Positions 24,451 through 32,745 of a stretch of DNA of 33,910 nucleotides are shown here, in pieces. Source of the DNA: Halolacustris sp051744345 (GTDB lineage: Bacteria; Actinomycetota; Humimicrobiia; Humimicrobiales; Humimicrobiaceae). The translations under genes were made by a program, and so were the position numbers. The first letter of the stretch is position 1. Each line of letters begins with the position of its first letter. Where the stretch lies: positions 1 through 33,910 of the forward strand of contig JBNJCW010000014.1 in the NCBI GenBank assembly GCA_051744345.1, in the 5' to 3' direction. Below the pieces are notes generated by a model. It saw only the letters and a program-made list of their open reading frames with translations, was not told where the DNA came from and ran no database searches.

Positions 24451-25331
24451 TGTATTGTGTAATGGTAGACAATTTAGAGCTTTACGGTTATCACGGCGTA
24501 AATCCTGATGAAAAAAAGAATGGCCAGCCCTTTGTATTTGATATAGGCATAGAGGTGGCAGACAGGGATTTTGCAAATGATGATGATATAAAAAATACGG
24601 TAAACTATTCAGAGGTTGTAGACCTAATAAAGGAAGTAAATTCAGGCAGAAAATACGATCTGGTGGAAACCCTGGCCCAGGTTGTGGCCTTCAGGCTTTT
24701 GGAAAGGTTTGCCCTGGCAGAAAAGGTAAATGTAAGCATTAAAAAAATCCAGCCTCCCATAAAGGAGAAGCTTGCCAGTGTGGGGGTTGCCTATACCGGC
24801 ACAAGAAAGGATCTTGGCTCTTCATCCTGCTTTCTTTCCCTGGGGTCTAATACCGGCAAAAGCATAAGCAACCTGGCCAGGGCGGTAAAGCTGGTATCCG
24901 GCCACCGGGCGGCAACCTTAGGGAAGGTCTCTTCAATTTACAGGACAGAGCCCATGCATGAAAAAAACCAGGGGGATTTTTTTAACCTGGTACTGGAATT
25001 AAATATTGCAAAAGAAGCAAACCCTTTTGAGTTCCTGGGTTTTTTAAAAAGCATAGAATACAGGCTGGGCCGCAGGGAATACACCAAAAGGTATGGCCCA
25101 CGGCCAATCGATATAGACATAGTCTACTGGGAGGGGGTAAAGGTAAGCTCGCCCTTTCTGACCATACCCCACCCCCGGTTTGCCAAAAGGAACTTTGTGC
25201 TCATACCGTTAGGTGAGATAAAGCCTGATTTTATGGTAGACGGCAGGGATATAGCCAGCTACATAAAGGAAAAAAATTTTAAGGAAAAGGTTGAGAAGCT
25301 GGATTTAGGTTTGCAGCCTTTTGATGCATGA
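24447..25331 (+). CDS. folB-folK: Fused dihydroneopterin aldolase / HPPK (FolB-FolK)
   Basis: 294 residues in two domains. FolB spans about 1-118: DNLELYGYHGVNPDEKKNGQPF at the start, and the SIKKIQPPIKEKLASVGV end characteristic of DHNA. FolK spans about 127-294: FLSLGSNTGKSISNL, IYRTEP, QGDFFNLVLEL, and GPRPIDIDIVYW with the magnesium-binding Asp pair. The two convert dihydroneopterin to 6-hydroxymethyl-dihydropterin diphosphate, the substrate of FolP encoded just upstream, with overlapping start and stop. The fusion order B-K occurs in other bacteria. Confidence 0.96.
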   Translation: MMYCVMVDNLELYGYHGVNPDEKKNGQPFVFDIGIEVADRDFANDDDIKNTVNYSEVVDLIKEVNSGRKYDLVETLAQVVAFRLLERFALAEKVNVSIKKIQPPIKEKLASVGVAYTGTRKDLGSSSCFLSLGSNTGKSISNLARAVKLVSGHRAATLGKVSSIYRTEPMHEKNQGDFFNLVLELNIAKEANPFEFLGFLKSIEYRLGRREYTKRYGPRPIDIDIVYWEGVKVSSPFLTIPHPRFAKRNFVLIPLGEIKPDFMVDGRDIASYIKEKNFKEKVEKLDLGLQPFDA

Positions 25332-25405
25332 GGCGGATTGAAATGTTAGGCGTAAAGGAAGCCCAGTCCAGGGTTACAGTAACAATTTAGGCAAGGAGGT
25401 TTTGA

Positions 25406-26185
25406 TTGCTTTTAGCTATTGATGTGGGCAACACCCAGACGGTAATAGGTTTGTTTGATAAGCAAAAACTGCTCAACTCCTGGAGGATGGCTACACCCAA
25501 ACACCAGACCTCTGACGAGATAGGTTCCTCTGTGTTAAGTTTTATGAAAAACAGCGAACATGATCCGGAAAGTGTAATAGACATAGCAGTTTCATGCGTG
25601 GTACCCGCCATATGTGAAGAAATAAGGAAGATGGGAAAGAGGTATTTCGGGTGCAGGATATTCATGGTGGACAGCAGCATAAATACAAAAATCAGGCTGA
25701 ATTATGATTATCCCCGGGAAATCGGCGCTGACCGTATCGCCAACTCGGTTGCTGCTGCAGAAATCTACGGCAGCCCTGCTGTTGTGGTTGATTTTGGTAC
25801 AGCAACGACCTTTGATATCATTTCCTCGAAAGGGGAGTATACCGGAGGGGTTATAGCTCCGGGCATAGAGGTATCTTCTGAAGCCCTGTTTACTTATGCT
25901 GCCAGGCTTTCCACAGTAGACTTTAGCTGGCCGGAAAAAGTGATAGCAAAAAATACCTATGACGGGATAAGGGCGGGCATACTATACGGCTTCCTCGGCC
26001 AGGTAGATTTCTTGCTGGAAAAAATTATAGCTGAACAGAAAAAAGAAGATAATGGCTTTGACCCCCAGGTTATTGGGACAGGGGGCCTTGCTCCCCTGAT
26101 GAAGGGAAGAAGCAAATACATCAAGTTTTTTGACCAGGATCTTACCCTAAAGGGGCTGCAGATCCTTATAACCTACAACTCCTGA
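25406..26185 (+). CDS. coaX: Type III pantothenate kinase
   Basis: 259 residues. The ASKHA-fold motifs DVGNTQTVIGLFD (phosphate 1), PREIGADRIAN and VVDFGTATTFD (phosphate 2) and GGVIAPGIEVSSEALF are all present. It performs the first step of coenzyme A synthesis using ATP. The start is a TTG placed 6 nt after a consensus aaggagg. Its 3' end overlaps the convergent gene on the minus strand by 13 nt. Confidence 0.97.
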   Translation: MLLAIDVGNTQTVIGLFDKQKLLNSWRMATPKHQTSDEIGSSVLSFMKNSEHDPESVIDIAVSCVVPAICEEIRKMGKRYFGCRIFMVDSSINTKIRLNYDYPREIGADRIANSVAAAEIYGSPAVVVDFGTATTFDIISSKGEYTGGVIAPGIEVSSEALFTYAARLSTVDFSWPEKVIAKNTYDGIRAGILYGFLGQVDFLLEKIIAEQKKEDNGFDPQVIGTGGLAPLMKGRSKYIKFFDQDLTLKGLQILITYNS

Positions 26186-26712
26186 CGGGCAGAAAAATCC
26201 TGGAGTATTTCTACGGTCCATTTTGCTGCATTGCCGCAGACACCGGGGCCGCCGCTTTTGGTGTGCCCGCCATTGTCCAAAAATTTCTGCACATCGTCGC
26301 TGTCCCTGAGAAAATAAGGGCGGCCATAGAGTTTGTTGTGTATATTGGTGCAGATTATGCTCCCGTAGGTAGCGATAAACTTTTGGTGCAGCTTGTCAAT
26401 AAGCCCAAAAAGCATATCCCTTTTCTCATGGGCGCAGGGATCATGGGCATTGCTGTCCAAATCTTCCGGGTTCCTTCCCGTAAAAAGCCCCATGAAGAAT
26501 ATGGCAGCGGAATATGCTCCGCAGCTTCCGTCACACCTGGCTGCGCCGCCTCCGGCAAGTCCTCCTATGGCCCTGAACATATCCCTGTTTTGGGTATTAT
26601 ATGCAACCTGCAGGGCATGGAGGGTTGCCTGGGAACACTCCCCGTATCTTTGGTCGAAATCAAATGCCAGCCTGTATGCCTTTTCTGCCTTTTTTACGGT
26701 ATTATTTTCCAT
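26173..26712 (-). CDS. C_GCAxxG_C_C family redox-type protein
   Basis: 179 residues. It has the scattered Cys pattern of this family: YGECSQATL near residue 27, GLAGGGAARCDGSCGAYSAAIF near 50-70, a DPCAHEK Cys near 92, and GGPGVCGNAAKW near the end. The family is thought to bind a metal or iron-sulfur cluster, but its function is not established. It is convergent with coaX (13-nt overlap) and divergent from dusB, so it has its own promoter in 26713-26839. Confidence 0.85.
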   Translation of the reverse strand: MENNTVKKAEKAYRLAFDFDQRYGECSQATLHALQVAYNTQNRDMFRAIGGLAGGGAARCDGSCGAYSAAIFFMGLFTGRNPEDLDSNAHDPCAHEKRDMLFGLIDKLHQKFIATYGSIICTNIHNKLYGRPYFLRDSDDVQKFLDNGGHTKSGGPGVCGNAAKWTVEILQDFSARQEL

Positions 26713-26839
26713 GTTTGCCCTTCCTGCCGTTTTTTATATATTATAGATTAATTGGGTTGGGAGTAAAATAAGGTTTGGGGCACAATAGTGTTTCTAATAA
26801 GAAGGGTGTTGTTTTATTATTAGGCAAAAAGGCAAATAA

Positions 26840-27964
26840 ATGGATTTGGAAACCCTGGCATATGAAGCAAGAGACATAGTTTATGGCTACCTTGAAAAAA
26901 GGGAAGGGGCCGATAATAAGCATAAGGCCGAAAAATGGCTAAAAAACTATATAGATACTGGATTTGGCAGTTTGCCTGTTTTTGGCCGGAGCTTTGAGAT
27001 AGGGGGCACAAACATAGCAAACCCGGTGGTTTCTGCTCCTCTGGCCGGAATAAGTGACAATACATACCGAATCTTTGCCAAATTTTTCGGCTGCGGCCTG
27101 ACTTTCAGTGAAATGGTTACCGGCTGCGGCCTTTATTATAACCATAAAAAGAGCATGGCCCTGGCAGCGGTAACCGAGCTGGAGAGGCCGTGTGCTGTAC
27201 AGATATTTGGCTCAGAACCGGAAATTATGGCTGAAGCTGCTGCCAGGGTAGAGGCGGTTGCAGATATAATTGACATTAATATGGGCTGCCCGGTTCCCAA
27301 GATACTTAAAAGCGGAAGCGGGGGCTGTCTGCTTAAGGACATAAAAAAAGCGGGCCGCATAGTAGAGGCGGTTGCAAAAGAGGTAGAAGTGCCGGTTACG
27401 GTTAAGGTCAGGCTTGGCTGGGACAGCGGGAGCATAAATGTTTTGGATATGGCCAAGACAGCAGAGGAGCAGGGTGCCGGGGCTATAACTATCCATGGCA
27501 GGACGGTGAAACAGGGTTTTTCCGGAACCGCGGATTATTCCCATATCAGGATGGTTAAAGACAAGGTAGGCATAGCAGTGATTGCCAGCGGTGATATTGG
27601 CTCTCCAACAAAAGCACAAGAAGTGTTAAAATATACTGGCTGTGATGCTATCATGGTAGGCAGGAACTCAAAAGGCAGCATGTGGGTTTTAATGGATATC
27701 CTCCTGGGGCTTTTGGGTTCAAGTACAGGATTTATGCCCGATTTGGAGTGGAGGAAAGAGTTTGCTGCCTGTTATCTGAAGTTTCTGATTTTCTTTAAGG
27801 GAGAAGAAAAAGCGGTAAGGGAGTTCAGGAAATACCTTAGCTGGATTTTTAAGGGAGTCAGGGGAATAAGCAGGGCTAAAAAGACTTTCTTTACCATTAA
27901 AAGCTTTAATGATGCGATTGAAGTGATGGATAGACTAAAACGGGATGTAGCGCAGCCTGGTTAG
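26840..27964 (+). CDS. dusB: tRNA-dihydrouridine synthase B, with its 3' end inside tRNA-Pro
   Basis: 374 residues. The FMN-barrel landmarks are APLAGISDNTYR (about 66-77), the catalytic NMGCP with Cys150, VKVRLGWD, ITIHGRT, IASGDIGSP and MVGRNSKGSMW. An N-terminal extension of about 50 residues precedes the usual start of the fold. It reduces uridines in the tRNA D-loop. The last eight codons, including the TAG stop, are the first 24 nt of the tRNA-Pro gene: the stop codon is the TAG of the D-loop region. The start ATG is 127 nt from the divergent gene and has only a weak Shine-Dalgarno sequence. Confidence 0.95.
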   Translation: MDLETLAYEARDIVYGYLEKREGADNKHKAEKWLKNYIDTGFGSLPVFGRSFEIGGTNIANPVVSAPLAGISDNTYRIFAKFFGCGLTFSEMVTGCGLYYNHKKSMALAAVTELERPCAVQIFGSEPEIMAEAAARVEAVADIIDINMGCPVPKILKSGSGGCLLKDIKKAGRIVEAVAKEVEVPVTVKVRLGWDSGSINVLDMAKTAEEQGAGAITIHGRTVKQGFSGTADYSHIRMVKDKVGIAVIASGDIGSPTKAQEVLKYTGCDAIMVGRNSKGSMWVLMDILLGLLGSSTGFMPDLEWRKEFAACYLKFLIFFKGEEKAVREFRKYLSWIFKGVRGISRAKKTFFTIKSFNDAIEVMDRLKRDVAQPG

Positions 27965-28018
27965 CGCGCAGCGTTCGGGACGCTGAGGCCGGGGGTTCAA
28001 ATCCCCCCATCCCGACCA
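27941..28018 (+). tRNA. tRNA-Pro (anticodon CGG)
   Basis: 78 nt including the encoded CCA. Acceptor arm CGGGATG/CATCCCG, D-stem GCGC/GCGC, anticodon stem CAGCG/CGCTG around loop TTCGGGA (anticodon CGG reading CCG), variable loop AGGCC, T-stem GGGGG/CCCCC with TTCAAAT loop, discriminator A then CCA. All stems are perfectly paired. The first 24 nt double as the end of dusB. It is probably transcribed by read-through from dusB, as no separate promoter is evident. Confidence 0.97.
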
Positions 28019-28089
28019 TAAGAATTTAGCAGGCACTTTCTTTTGGTGCTGATGGCATGATATATGCTTTATGCTCTGGACCGGGGCTG

Positions 28090-28725
28090 TTAAATCCTCA
28101 AACGTTCAAATTGCTGGTCATCAGCCTCGACTTCTACGCCATGGGATTTGAGCAAGTCTTCCGTAACCAGTATCTGGCAGGATGTCCTTACTGCAATAGC
28201 AATCCCGTCAGAAGGCCTGCTGTCTACCTCTACAAGGTTGCCTTCTCTATCCCTTAACCTGAGTGCAGCATAAAAGGTATTTTCCTCAACCTTAGTTATA
28301 ATCACACTATCTGCGGCAGTTCCCAAAGCCTCTAAAACATCTACCATAAGATCATGGGTCATTGGCCGGGGTGTTTCTGTCCCCGATAATTCAAGGGAGA
28401 TGGCAATAGCTTCGGCAGCTCCTATCCAGATGGGCAGATATGTGTTTCCGCCTTCTTCCTTTAGGAGGATTACCGGCTGGTTTGCCTGTGTATCCATCCT
28501 TATCCCCTCAAGGGTTACCTTTACCAGGTTTTGGTCCGGCCCAACCAGCAAGGAAATTTCCTCTCTATCCCTGTCCAGGTAGGGGTAGATCAGGAAAATT
28601 AAAGCTGTTGCTGCGATTAGAATGAATATGAATATGCCGGCTGCAATTATAATGGGCTTCTGCCTGTTTGTTTTTCCAACTTTTTGGGGAGGTGTTTGGT
28701 TCTGGCCGTTTTGCTCTAAAGACAT
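28090..28725 (-). CDS. Membrane-anchored bifunctional nuclease (BFN/DUF151) domain protein
   Basis: About 211 residues from ATG 28725. A hydrophilic Gln/Asn-rich cytoplasmic tail is followed by one membrane helix (about 25-50) and then a BFN domain with VTLEGIR, VILLKEEGGNTYLPIWIGAAEA, RPMTHDLMVDVLEALG and VDSRPSDGIAIAVR, the family's hallmark. BFN domains are small conserved proteins with reported nuclease activity in plants; the bacterial role is unclear. A membrane-tethered version is unusual, as most are soluble. An upstream ATG (28803) would add 26 residues, but I prefer 28725, which has ggaaaag 9 nt upstream. It is convergent with the tRNA. Confidence 0.85.
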   Translation of the reverse strand: MSLEQNGQNQTPPQKVGKTNRQKPIIIAAGIFIFILIAATALIFLIYPYLDRDREEISLLVGPDQNLVKVTLEGIRMDTQANQPVILLKEEGGNTYLPIWIGAAEAIAISLELSGTETPRPMTHDLMVDVLEALGTAADSVIITKVEENTFYAALRLRDREGNLVEVDSRPSDGIAIAVRTSCQILVTEDLLKSHGVEVEADDQQFERLRI

Positions 28726-28946
28726 AATTATTGTCTTTTCCGGTAATATTTTTTTTATTTCTGCTTTTATATTACAGGGTATCTGAAATATTTTAAAGCT
28801 CATCTGTTTTAAGGCCGTATACAGATAAATTTAAACCCCCGGTATTGCCAGGCAAGGAATAGCGTCTGGCCGGGCGGTTTAAAAAGTTTAAAAAACGGGC
28901 AGCTGGCCGCCAATATCAATGATAAGGTTTAGCCTAAAAAAGCAAA

Positions 28947-29837
28947 CTAATCCGGCTCTACCAGTTTTGCCAGGGTCTGGTTTTCCACAGTATCTACAAT
29001 TTCGGGAAAATTCTGTGTCAGGAGCTGAATATCGCTTTCTTCCATTTCCCATCCCACTGCCCCAATGTTTCCCTTGAGGTGCTCAATATTTCTGGTTTTG
29101 GATATGGTAACTGTATTTTTCTGGCAGGCCAGCCAGTTGATTGCAATCTGATTCTCTGTTTTTTTATACTTTGCGCAGAGTTTTTCAAGTATCGCTAACC
29201 TCTCTTTTGAGAAAAGGCCTTTCTGGACCGGCCTCCAGGCCACGACCATAACATCGTTAGCCTGGCAGTACTTAATGGTCCCATCCAGCAGAGGCCCCCT
29301 GTGTTTCAGGTTGTAATGTAGGTGGTTGCATACTATCTTATTAGAGCTTTGGGCCTGGGCTTCCCTGAATTGGCCGGCATTGAAATTGCTTAAGCCTATA
29401 TACCTTGCCAGCTGCTGTTCAACCAGGTAGTCCATTGCATTCATTGATTCTTTGATATCTATATAGGGGTTGGGGTTATGGATTACATAAACGTCTATGT
29501 AGTCGGTTCCCAGCCTGCTGAGGCTTTCTTCTGCTGATCTTATGAGGTCATTATAATGGAGGTCCATGGGGGCAACCTTGGTGGTGATTAGAAGAAAGGA
29601 GCGGTCAAAGCCTTTAATGGCTTTTCCCACCAGCTCTTCGGCATGTCCTTCCGCATACCATGCGGCGGTATCTATATGGGAAACTCCCAGCTCTATGGCT
29701 TTTTTTATTGCAAAAATATCAGCCTGGTCATCATTTCCGGGATTCCTTTTTTCCCTGCCTCCCATCTGCCAGGTCCCGAAACCGAATACCGGAAGCTTGA
29801 AACCGCAGTCTAGTTTTTTAACCGGTATATCTGCCAT
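28947..29837 (-). CDS. Aldo/keto reductase
   Basis: 296 residues, a compact AKR barrel without the iron-sulfur extension seen in the other AKR of the window. Catalytic tetrad: Asp and Tyr in SHIDTAAWYAEG, Lys in LITTKVAP, His in VYVIHNPNP. IGLSNFN and the C-terminal TVTISKTRNIEHLKGN resemble the NADPH-binding segment of the family. The substrate is unknown. It is divergent from the ferritin-like gene at 30049; 143 nt separate its 3' end from the BFN gene on the same strand. Confidence 0.9.
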   Translation of the reverse strand: MADIPVKKLDCGFKLPVFGFGTWQMGGREKRNPGNDDQADIFAIKKAIELGVSHIDTAAWYAEGHAEELVGKAIKGFDRSFLLITTKVAPMDLHYNDLIRSAEESLSRLGTDYIDVYVIHNPNPYIDIKESMNAMDYLVEQQLARYIGLSNFNAGQFREAQAQSSNKIVCNHLHYNLKHRGPLLDGTIKYCQANDVMVVAWRPVQKGLFSKERLAILEKLCAKYKKTENQIAINWLACQKNTVTISKTRNIEHLKGNIGAVGWEMEESDIQLLTQNFPEIVDTVENQTLAKLVEPD

Positions 29838-30048
29838 TAGTCCCAGCCCCCAGGCCTGTTATCTCAAGACCTATTAATATCTTTATCTTACTAATTAAAA
29901 ATTATAAGTTTTTTAGCGCTGTATCCATTAAGGATATAGTAGCATAAAACCCTTTTTGCAAGTAGCTGCCTATTTTTATTCTTTTTATAATTACCCCGAT
30001 TTTATTGTATAATTAGAAAAATTAATAATTGGCCAAAGGGGACTTAAA

Positions 30049-30333
30049 ATGTTATCCAACATACCTATTGATCTCAGCAAAGTAAAGCAGGAAGATATTG
30101 ACAAGGAAATACTAAGGGCAGCGGTTATAGCAGAACTTGATGCCATAAGCCTTTATGAGCAGATGGCGAATATGACTAAAAACAACAATATGAAAAAAAT
30201 ACTGCTGGATGTGGCAAAAGAAGAGAAAACACATGTAGGCGAGTTCCAGGCACTCCTCCTTGAAGAGGATGCAGAACAACTGGAGGAGCTTGAGGCAGGA
30301 AAGGAAGAAGTAAAAGAAGAGCTGGCTGAATAA
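30049..30333 (+). CDS. Encapsulin-type ferritin-like protein (EncFtn/Flp)
   Basis: 94 residues, two helices. Metal ligands of the encapsulated ferritin family are in place: Glu29 and Tyr36 in AELDAISLYEQMA, and Glu59, His62 and Glu65 in AKEEKTHVGEFQALLL. It closely resembles, from memory, the N-terminal ferritin-like domain fused to the Pyrococcus encapsulin (the ELDAI.LYEQMA and KILLDVA.EEK.HVGEF stretches). The acidic Glu-rich tail (from about residue 72) could serve as a cargo-loading or flexible tail. Such proteins oxidise Fe2+ for storage, normally inside an encapsulin shell. No encapsulin gene is in the window. First gene of a four-gene operon with a DtxR-type regulator. A TATAAT lies at 30008-30013 and aaagggg before the ATG. 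Confidence 0.85.
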   Translation: MLSNIPIDLSKVKQEDIDKEILRAAVIAELDAISLYEQMANMTKNNNMKKILLDVAKEEKTHVGEFQALLLEEDAEQLEELEAGKEEVKEELAE

Positions 30334-30357
30334 AATTTATGCGAAAGGACTGAAGGT

Positions 30358-31872
30358 ATGAGCATACTGGGAATTGATATAGGAACTACAGGCACCAAGG
30401 CCATTGCTTTCAGTGAAGATGGTAAGGCCCTGGCAAGTTCCTATTCGGAATATAATCTTGTATTCCCCCGGCCCAGCTGGGTTGAATTTGATGTAAAGGA
30501 CATGTGGGAAAAGGTTTTTAATGTAATCAGGGAAGTAAACTCTAAGCCGCCAGTAAAAAAAGACCCGGTTTCTGCTCTGGCGGTTTCTACTGTAGGGGAG
30601 AGTTTTACCCCCATAGATGAGCAGGGAAACATCCTTTACAATACCATCTATTCCACCGATTCCAGGAGCGTGGAAGAGCTTGAATATATGCTTTCGGTTA
30701 TTCCGGCTAAAGAGCTTTATAATATAACCGGGCTTCCTCCCCAGTATGTGGCTGCGCTTAACAAGATTTACTGGGTGAAGAAGAATATGCCGGATATCTA
30801 CTCCAGGACTAAAAAATTTTTGTTTACTGAAGACCTTTTCCACCATCTGCTGGGTTTGGAAAATACAAAGATGAATTATCCTTTATGCTCAACCTCCCTT
30901 TTCTTTGATATAAGGGAGAAAAAGTGGTCAGAGTATATACTTAACAAATTTGATATCGATATGGACCTTTTTTCAGAGCCTTCGCCTTCGGGTGTGGAGG
31001 TTGGCTTTGTCAGGGACGATATTGCCAAAGATCTGGGTTTTACCCGGAAGGTTTCCATTGTTACCGGAGGCCACGACCAGCAGTGTGCGGCATTGGGGGT
31101 GGGAGCCATTGCCGGAGGGCTGGCTGCAGACGGTATTGGCACCGTGGAATGCGTTACTTCGGTCATGGATAAGCTGATTTTAAAGGACGACCTTTTTAAA
31201 AACGACTATTCCACCAGATTCCATGTGGTTGAGGGTAAGTATGCAAGCTTTGCCTATAATATGACTGCAGGAAGCATCCTCAAGTGGTACCGTGATATAT
31301 TAAGCCCGGAAGAAAAAAAGGAAGCGGAAGATAAGGGCATAAATGTGTATGAATACTTTTTCTCCAAGCTTGACTTCGAGCCTTCAGACCTGCATACACT
31401 GCCCTATTTTTCCGCTTCAGGGACTCCTTACCATGATCCTATCCCCAAGGGATCCATAATAGGGTTAAACCTTTCCACCAGGAAAGTAGATATTTTCAAG
31501 GCTCTGGTAGAAGGCCTTGTGTTTGAGATTGCTTTCAACATAGAGCTTGCCCAAAAGTGCGGCCTGAAAATTGAAGAGCTTAGGGCAGTAGGGGGAGGGT
31601 CCCAGTCTGATTACTGGCTCAAGCTTAAATCTTCGGTGATCAATAAACCCATAAAACAAATGGGAATAAGCGAGGCAGGCTGTCTGGCTACCATGATGCT
31701 GGCAGGGAAAGGAACCGGCAAGTTCAGCCTCCAGGAAGCGGTATCCAGTTTTGTTAAGGTTAATAAGGAGTTTAGCCCGGACAAGTCACTAAGAGAAAAA
31801 TACAGGAGCAAGTACGAGAAGTACAAAAAGATTTACCACCTGATAAGCGAGCTGTATAAAAATGAAGAATGA
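30358..31872 (+). CDS. FGGY-family carbohydrate kinase (xylulokinase-like)
   Basis: 504 residues, normal for FGGY kinases. Phosphate-1 motif DIGTTGTKA (6-14), the central GGHDQQCAALG, and the C-terminal signature region RAVGGGSQSDYWLKLKSSVINKPI are clear. It phosphorylates a sugar or polyol with ATP; xylulose is the default guess, but the specificity is not visible. It is 24 nt after the ferritin-like gene, and its end overlaps the DtxR-type gene by 11 nt, so all are probably one transcript. No xylose isomerase lies nearby. Confidence 0.9.
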   Translation: MSILGIDIGTTGTKAIAFSEDGKALASSYSEYNLVFPRPSWVEFDVKDMWEKVFNVIREVNSKPPVKKDPVSALAVSTVGESFTPIDEQGNILYNTIYSTDSRSVEELEYMLSVIPAKELYNITGLPPQYVAALNKIYWVKKNMPDIYSRTKKFLFTEDLFHHLLGLENTKMNYPLCSTSLFFDIREKKWSEYILNKFDIDMDLFSEPSPSGVEVGFVRDDIAKDLGFTRKVSIVTGGHDQQCAALGVGAIAGGLAADGIGTVECVTSVMDKLILKDDLFKNDYSTRFHVVEGKYASFAYNMTAGSILKWYRDILSPEEKKEAEDKGINVYEYFFSKLDFEPSDLHTLPYFSASGTPYHDPIPKGSIIGLNLSTRKVDIFKALVEGLVFEIAFNIELAQKCGLKIEELRAVGGGSQSDYWLKLKSSVINKPIKQMGISEAGCLATMMLAGKGTGKFSLQEAVSSFVKVNKEFSPDKSLREKYRSKYEKYKKIYHLISELYKNEE

Positions 31873-32326
31873 GCTGTCTTCAAATATTGAAGATTACCTG
31901 GAAGCAATATATGAAATTGATATAACCGGGGATGCGGTAAGGGTAAAGGATATTGCCAGAAAACTGGATATAAACCCTGCCAGTGTTACGGAGATACTTT
32001 ACAAGATGAAGGACCTTGACCTGGCCGAGCATAAGAGGTATGGCAAGGTTACTCTGACCAAAAAGGGACAGAACATAGCTAAGAAAATATATACCAGGCA
32101 TAAGGTTATTGTAGAGTTTTTAACCGATATACTGGGGGTAGACCAAAAACAGGCAGAGATAGATTCCTGTAAAATTGAGCACAGCGTCAGCGACATGACT
32201 ATGGAGAAGCTGGTAAAGTTTACCGAGTTCATACAGAACAATCCCCACGGCAAGCCGCTGTGGCTAAAGCATTTTGAATATTACATTAAGGAAAACAAGT
32301 ACCCTCCCCAGTGCCTGGAAAAGTAG
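31862..32326 (+). CDS. DtxR/MntR-family metal-dependent repressor
   Basis: 154 residues. The winged helix (IEDYLEAIYEID, VRVKDIARKLDINPASVTEILYKMKDLDL) is followed by a dimerisation/metal domain with RHKVIVEFLTDILGV, EIDSCKIEHSVSDMTMEKLVKF and a Cys102 of the DtxR metal site. The SH3-like third domain is absent, as in MntR-type and archaeal-type members. It should sense Fe2+ or Mn2+, in keeping with the ferritin-like gene two positions upstream. It starts inside the kinase gene and is followed directly by the DUF192 gene. Confidence 0.92.
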   Translation: MKNELSSNIEDYLEAIYEIDITGDAVRVKDIARKLDINPASVTEILYKMKDLDLAEHKRYGKVTLTKKGQNIAKKIYTRHKVIVEFLTDILGVDQKQAEIDSCKIEHSVSDMTMEKLVKFTEFIQNNPHGKPLWLKHFEYYIKENKYPPQCLEK

Positions 32327-32665
32327 ATGAAGCTAATCAGCAGGGATAGCGGCAAAATACTGGCCAGGGTTCTGACCGCCGAGACTTTCTTAAAGAGGGT
32401 TTTTGGCCTGGCGGTGGGAAAGCCTCTGGATTATGGGCAGTGTTTCCTTATAAAAGGGTGCAGAAGCATCCATACCATCGGGATGCGGTATAGCATAGAT
32501 GCTGTTTTCCTGAATGGGGAAGGCAGGGTAGTCAGGGTGTATGAAGGCCTTAAGCCTTACAGGGTTACCCCTTTTTTAAAAAAGGCAGAAAGCGTGGTTG
32601 AGTTTAAGGCAGGGTTTGTCCGCAGGGAAGGGATAATGGAGGGACTTTGCCTGGGGTTTGTCTGA
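32327..32665 (+). CDS. DUF192 family protein
   Basis: 112 residues. The family pattern is clear: TAETFLKRVFGLAVGKPL, CRSIHTIGMRYSIDAVFLN (the HT..M...D..FL signature) and VVEFKAG. Function is unknown; this version has no export signal. The ATG is immediately adjacent to the TAG of the DtxR-type gene, and the gene closes the operon that begins with the ferritin-like protein. Confidence 0.9.
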   Translation: MKLISRDSGKILARVLTAETFLKRVFGLAVGKPLDYGQCFLIKGCRSIHTIGMRYSIDAVFLNGEGRVVRVYEGLKPYRVTPFLKKAESVVEFKAGFVRREGIMEGLCLGFV

Positions 32666-32670
32666 ACAGA

Positions 32671-32700
32671 TTGACACCATATAAAATAATGTGTTAATAT
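32671..32700 (+). promoter_or_regulatory. Promoter of rplU-rpmA
   Basis: A perfect TTGACA (32671-32676), an 18-bp spacer and TAATAT (32695-32700); transcription would start near 32707 and leave a leader of about 40 nt. Confidence 0.7.
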
Positions 32701-32745
32701 TTCAATCTGTAATTTAAGCTATAAGCGAAAACTAAGGAGGCCAAA

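Noticed and set aside
26263..26751. 162-codon plus-strand open frame
   Set aside because: Antisense to the C_GCAxxG_C_C gene, whose Cys motifs are clear; this frame has no recognisable domain.
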